Shown: piece after piece, positions 5,910 through 6,486 of the stretch
How positions within the stretch are numbered: position 1 is the first letter of the stretch
Layout: each line of letters begins with the position of its first letter
Assembly: GCA_020058145.1 (NCBI GenBank)
Contig: JAGVEP010000152.1
Location: forward strand, 1 to 6,486
DNA from: Phycisphaerae bacterium
GTDB taxonomy: Bacteria > Planctomycetota > Phycisphaerae > UBA1845 > Fen-1342
Direction of reading: 5' to 3'
Length of the DNA stretch: 6,486 bases
The notes under the pieces: model-generated
Databases searched by the model: none
What the model was told of the DNA's origin: nothing
What the model saw: only the letters and a program-made list of their open reading frames with translations
Made by a program: the position numbers and the translations under genes

Positions 5910-6448
5910 GCGCCGCCCCCAGCCCCACGCACAAAGCGCTCATAGTAGAGCAGCGCCACGATTGTCTTCCCATCGCAGATGCGGCCGTCGTGGATCGCAA
6001 GCAGCGCCGCCCCCAGCGTCATCGGCGCCAGCCGAATCTGCTCCGTCCCCTCGTGTGCCGGTTGCCCGGGCGTCAGCTCCGTCGCCAAAAAGGCGTGCAA
6101 GCGCTCCGACACGATTCCCGGCGACGAATAGAAGGAAACCAGGGGCACGATTCGTCCCGCCCGATAGCCCGTTTCTTCGGCCAACTCGCGCGCCGCACAG
6201 GTCAGCGGGTCTTCCCCCGGATCGAGCGTCCCCGCCGGCAGCTCGAGCAGCTCGCCGCCGGTCGCAACGCGGTAGTTGTAGATCATCGCCAGCCGCCCGT
6301 CCGGCATAATCGGCAGAATCACCGCCGCTCCGGGATGCACAACGATGTCGTGTACGAGGGGCCTGCCGTTCACATCAAACGCGCGGCGTTCGACGCGGAA
6401 TTTCTTGGCTTCCAGCAACGTCTCGACGTTCAACATGCGGGCATCCAC
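5906..6448 (-). CDS. NUDIX hydrolase, ADP-ribose pyrophosphatase-like
   Basis: NUDIX enzymes split nucleoside diphosphates linked to another group; the ADP-ribose subfamily yields AMP and ribose 5-phosphate. The 180-aa product has a perfect NUDIX box, G73-x5-E79-x7-R87-E88-L89-x-E91-E92-x-G94, whose glutamates bind the catalytic metal. Downstream, FYSSPGIVSE (106-115) matches the SPG-x3-E signature of ADP-ribose pyrophosphatases, and the N-terminal strand segment before the box (YNYR...ELPAG) is also typical of that group. Length is ordinary for the family. The start is a GTG at 6448 with a GGTGAG sequence 8 nt upstream; an ATG four codons on (6436) is a close alternative. Its TGA overlaps the protease ATG. 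Substrate assignment is by motif; other ADP-sugars or related dinucleotides are possible. Confidence 0.9.
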   Translation of the reverse strand: MDARMLNVETLLEAKKFRVERRAFDVNGRPLVHDIVVHPGAAVILPIMPDGRLAMIYNYRVATGGELLELPAGTLDPGEDPLTCAARELAEETGYRAGRIVPLVSFYSSPGIVSERLHAFLATELTPGQPAHEGTEQIRLAPMTLGAALLAIHDGRICDGKTIVALLYYERFVRGAGGGA

Positions 6449-6466
6449 GGCGACGGCTCACCAAAC

Positions 6467-6486
6467 GTCGGACTCGGAGGTCCGAC
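6467..6486. other. Short dyad at the window edge
   Basis: GTCGGAC (6467-6473) and GTCCGAC (6480-6486) form a perfect 7-bp stem with a 6-nt loop, just upstream of the NUDIX gene. It runs into the end of the window, so its full extent is not visible. It could be the end of a terminator for the preceding gene, an operator for the NUDIX-protease operon, or part of another dispersed palindromic repeat. Confidence 0.35.

Noticed and set aside
1..6486. CRISPR array, tRNA, rRNA, toxin-antitoxin or defence cassette
   Set aside because: No regularly spaced direct repeats, no cloverleaf-forming segment and no small paired genes were seen. The window is almost fully occupied by five known gene families.

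Overview
The window holds five complete genes, all on the minus strand. In transcription order (high to low coordinate) they are a NUDIX ADP-ribose pyrophosphatase-like hydrolase, a site-2-type M50 membrane metalloprotease, a CobB/SIRT5-like sirtuin, DNA primase (dnaG) and the primary sigma factor (rpoD). The DNA is GC-rich. The style of the RpoD protein, a non-E. coli-like dnaG-rpoD neighbourhood without rpsU, weak or absent Shine-Dalgarno sequences and scattered GTAGGG(T/C)GGGC hairpin repeats suggest a planctomycete, possibly from the Phycisphaerae side. This is an inference from overall resemblance; there is no rRNA or other marker to settle it.

Layout: 1-135 lies downstream of rpoD and carries a weak GC hairpin plus REP-like hairpins. 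136-1860 is rpoD and 1964-3793 is dnaG; they probably form one operon. 3794-4034 holds a near-consensus sigma-70 promoter (TTGACG, 17 bp, TATACT) driving dnaG-rpoD, with a perfect 9-bp dyad centred on its -10 box. 4035-4778 is the sirtuin. 4785-4855 is a 71-bp composite palindrome made of two inverted GTAG-headed hairpins (REP/BIME architecture) that fills most of the sirtuin leader. 4866-5909 is the protease, and 5906-6448 is the NUDIX gene, whose stop overlaps the protease start (ATGA). The right edge ends in a 7-bp-stem dyad.

How the genes relate: dnaG and rpoD are the core of the macromolecular-synthesis operon, priming replication and supplying housekeeping sigma, which would be able to read the promoter seen here. 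The upstream trio is less conventional. A sirtuin makes O-acyl-ADP-ribose and nicotinamide from NAD, and an ADP-ribose pyrophosphatase can degrade ADP-ribose compounds, so the two may be metabolically linked. The protease between them has an added cytosolic tail resembling the short C-terminal domain I associate with bacterial rhomboid proteases.

I see no CRISPR array, tRNA, rRNA, transposase or defence cassette. The points most worth checking are the dyad on the dnaG-rpoD promoter, the REP pair beside the sirtuin start, and the tail of the protease.
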